Origin: Gammaproteobacteria bacterium LSUCC0112 | GTDB taxonomy: Bacteria; Pseudomonadota; Gammaproteobacteria; Pseudomonadales; Pseudohongiellaceae | DNA: 64,000 nucleotides | Direction: 5' to 3' | NCBI GenBank assembly: GCA_004535785.1 | Contig: SPIB01000003.1 | Location: forward strand, 132,109 to 196,108 | In this document: in pieces, positions 63,911 through 64,000 of the stretch | Position numbering within the stretch: the first letter of the stretch is position 1 | Layout of the letters: every line of letters starts with the position of its first letter | The notes under the pieces: model-generated | What the model was told of the DNA's origin: nothing | Database searches by the model: none | The model's input: the letters and a program-made list of their open reading frames with translations, nothing else | Made by a program: the position numbers and the translations under genes

Positions 63911-64000
63911 AGATATTTATTTTATGAACAATACAACCTGTCACGTTGCGCGTGTCACTCGCTTCCAAGATGAGAAACTTTAAGGGAGAGGCGGTACTTT

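Larger units (their letters stand above)
54553..64000. mobile_element. Prophage-like integrated island (right end outside the window)
   Basis: It starts at the tRNA-Arg gene with a tyrosine recombinase on the plus strand. About 17 genes on the minus strand follow: RusA-like resolvase, winged-helix, RHH-type, lysozyme-like hydrolase, restriction-modification pair, tiny membrane and Cys-rich proteins. Many overlap by 1-8 bp, most leaders are A/T-rich without a Shine-Dalgarno motif, and most products have no recognisable host role. No capsid, tail or terminase gene is visible, so it could be a phage with its structural genes outside the window, a satellite, or a defective element. Confidence 0.75.

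Noticed and set aside
1..64000. CRISPR arrays, rRNA genes, complete insertion sequences
   Set aside because: No regularly spaced repeats, no rRNA sequence and no transposase frame were seen.

Overview
The window looks like the chromosome of a free-living, probably marine, gammaproteobacterium, joined at about 54.55 kb to a prophage-like island that runs off the right end. The evidence for the host is gene content and order. The block purF-cvpA-SPOR protein-folC-accD-trpABF-truA-fimV-asd-leuD-leuC resembles the Pseudomonas/Cellvibrio-type arrangement. The window also has a complete Na+-translocating NADH:quinone reductase operon with its helpers apbE and nqrM. The species assignment is inference; no rRNA gene is present.

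Layout. 1-4.15 kb: start of topA, ilvE-type aminotransferase, tatD, a small glutaredoxin and pyrD. 4.36-12.0 kb: a MoxR-DUF58-DUF4381-VWA-VWA/TPR-BatD cell-envelope operon ending in a YciH/SUI1 gene. 12.0-20.0 kb: a leftward housekeeping run (purF, cvpA, SPOR, folC, accD, trpA, trpB, trpF). 20.0-21.77 kb: an unusual gap with two decayed genes between two inverted copies of a palindromic element of about 180 bp. 21.8-30.2 kb: truA, fimV, asd, leuD, leuC, aroC, prmB (leuB is absent). 30.35-35.7 kb: folE, a DUF4892/OmpA-like protein, a DUF4389 protein, gpsA, a lone RnfG-like protein and sthA. 35.5-42.9 kb: nqrM, apbE and nqrFEDCBA. 43.0-54.3 kb: long-form gap, mfd, csiV-like gene, a thioinosine/thioadenosine phosphorylase, an FkbM methyltransferase, a DUF5916 outer-membrane protein and a double cupin. 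54.48 kb: tRNA-Arg(TCT).

54.55-64 kb is the island. It begins with a tyrosine recombinase beside the tRNA. The remaining genes all read leftward: tiny, Cys-rich or membrane ORFs, a PstI/BsuBI-type restriction-modification pair, a RusA-like resolvase, a winged-helix protein, two probable phage DNA-metabolism proteins, an RHH-type protein and a lysozyme-like wall hydrolase. Most of these genes have A/T-rich leaders without an obvious Shine-Dalgarno motif, unlike the chromosomal genes, which points to a foreign origin.

The best candidate for something undescribed is the pair of structured elements at 20,164-20,346 and 21,544-21,724. Their loop core is nearly identical, but their long stems differ in sequence and both pair almost perfectly. 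Secondary candidates are a possible pseudoknot downstream of the restriction endonuclease gene, a CTGCAG site directly after the putative -10 box of the restriction-modification operon, and a degenerate metal site in the VWA/TPR protein.
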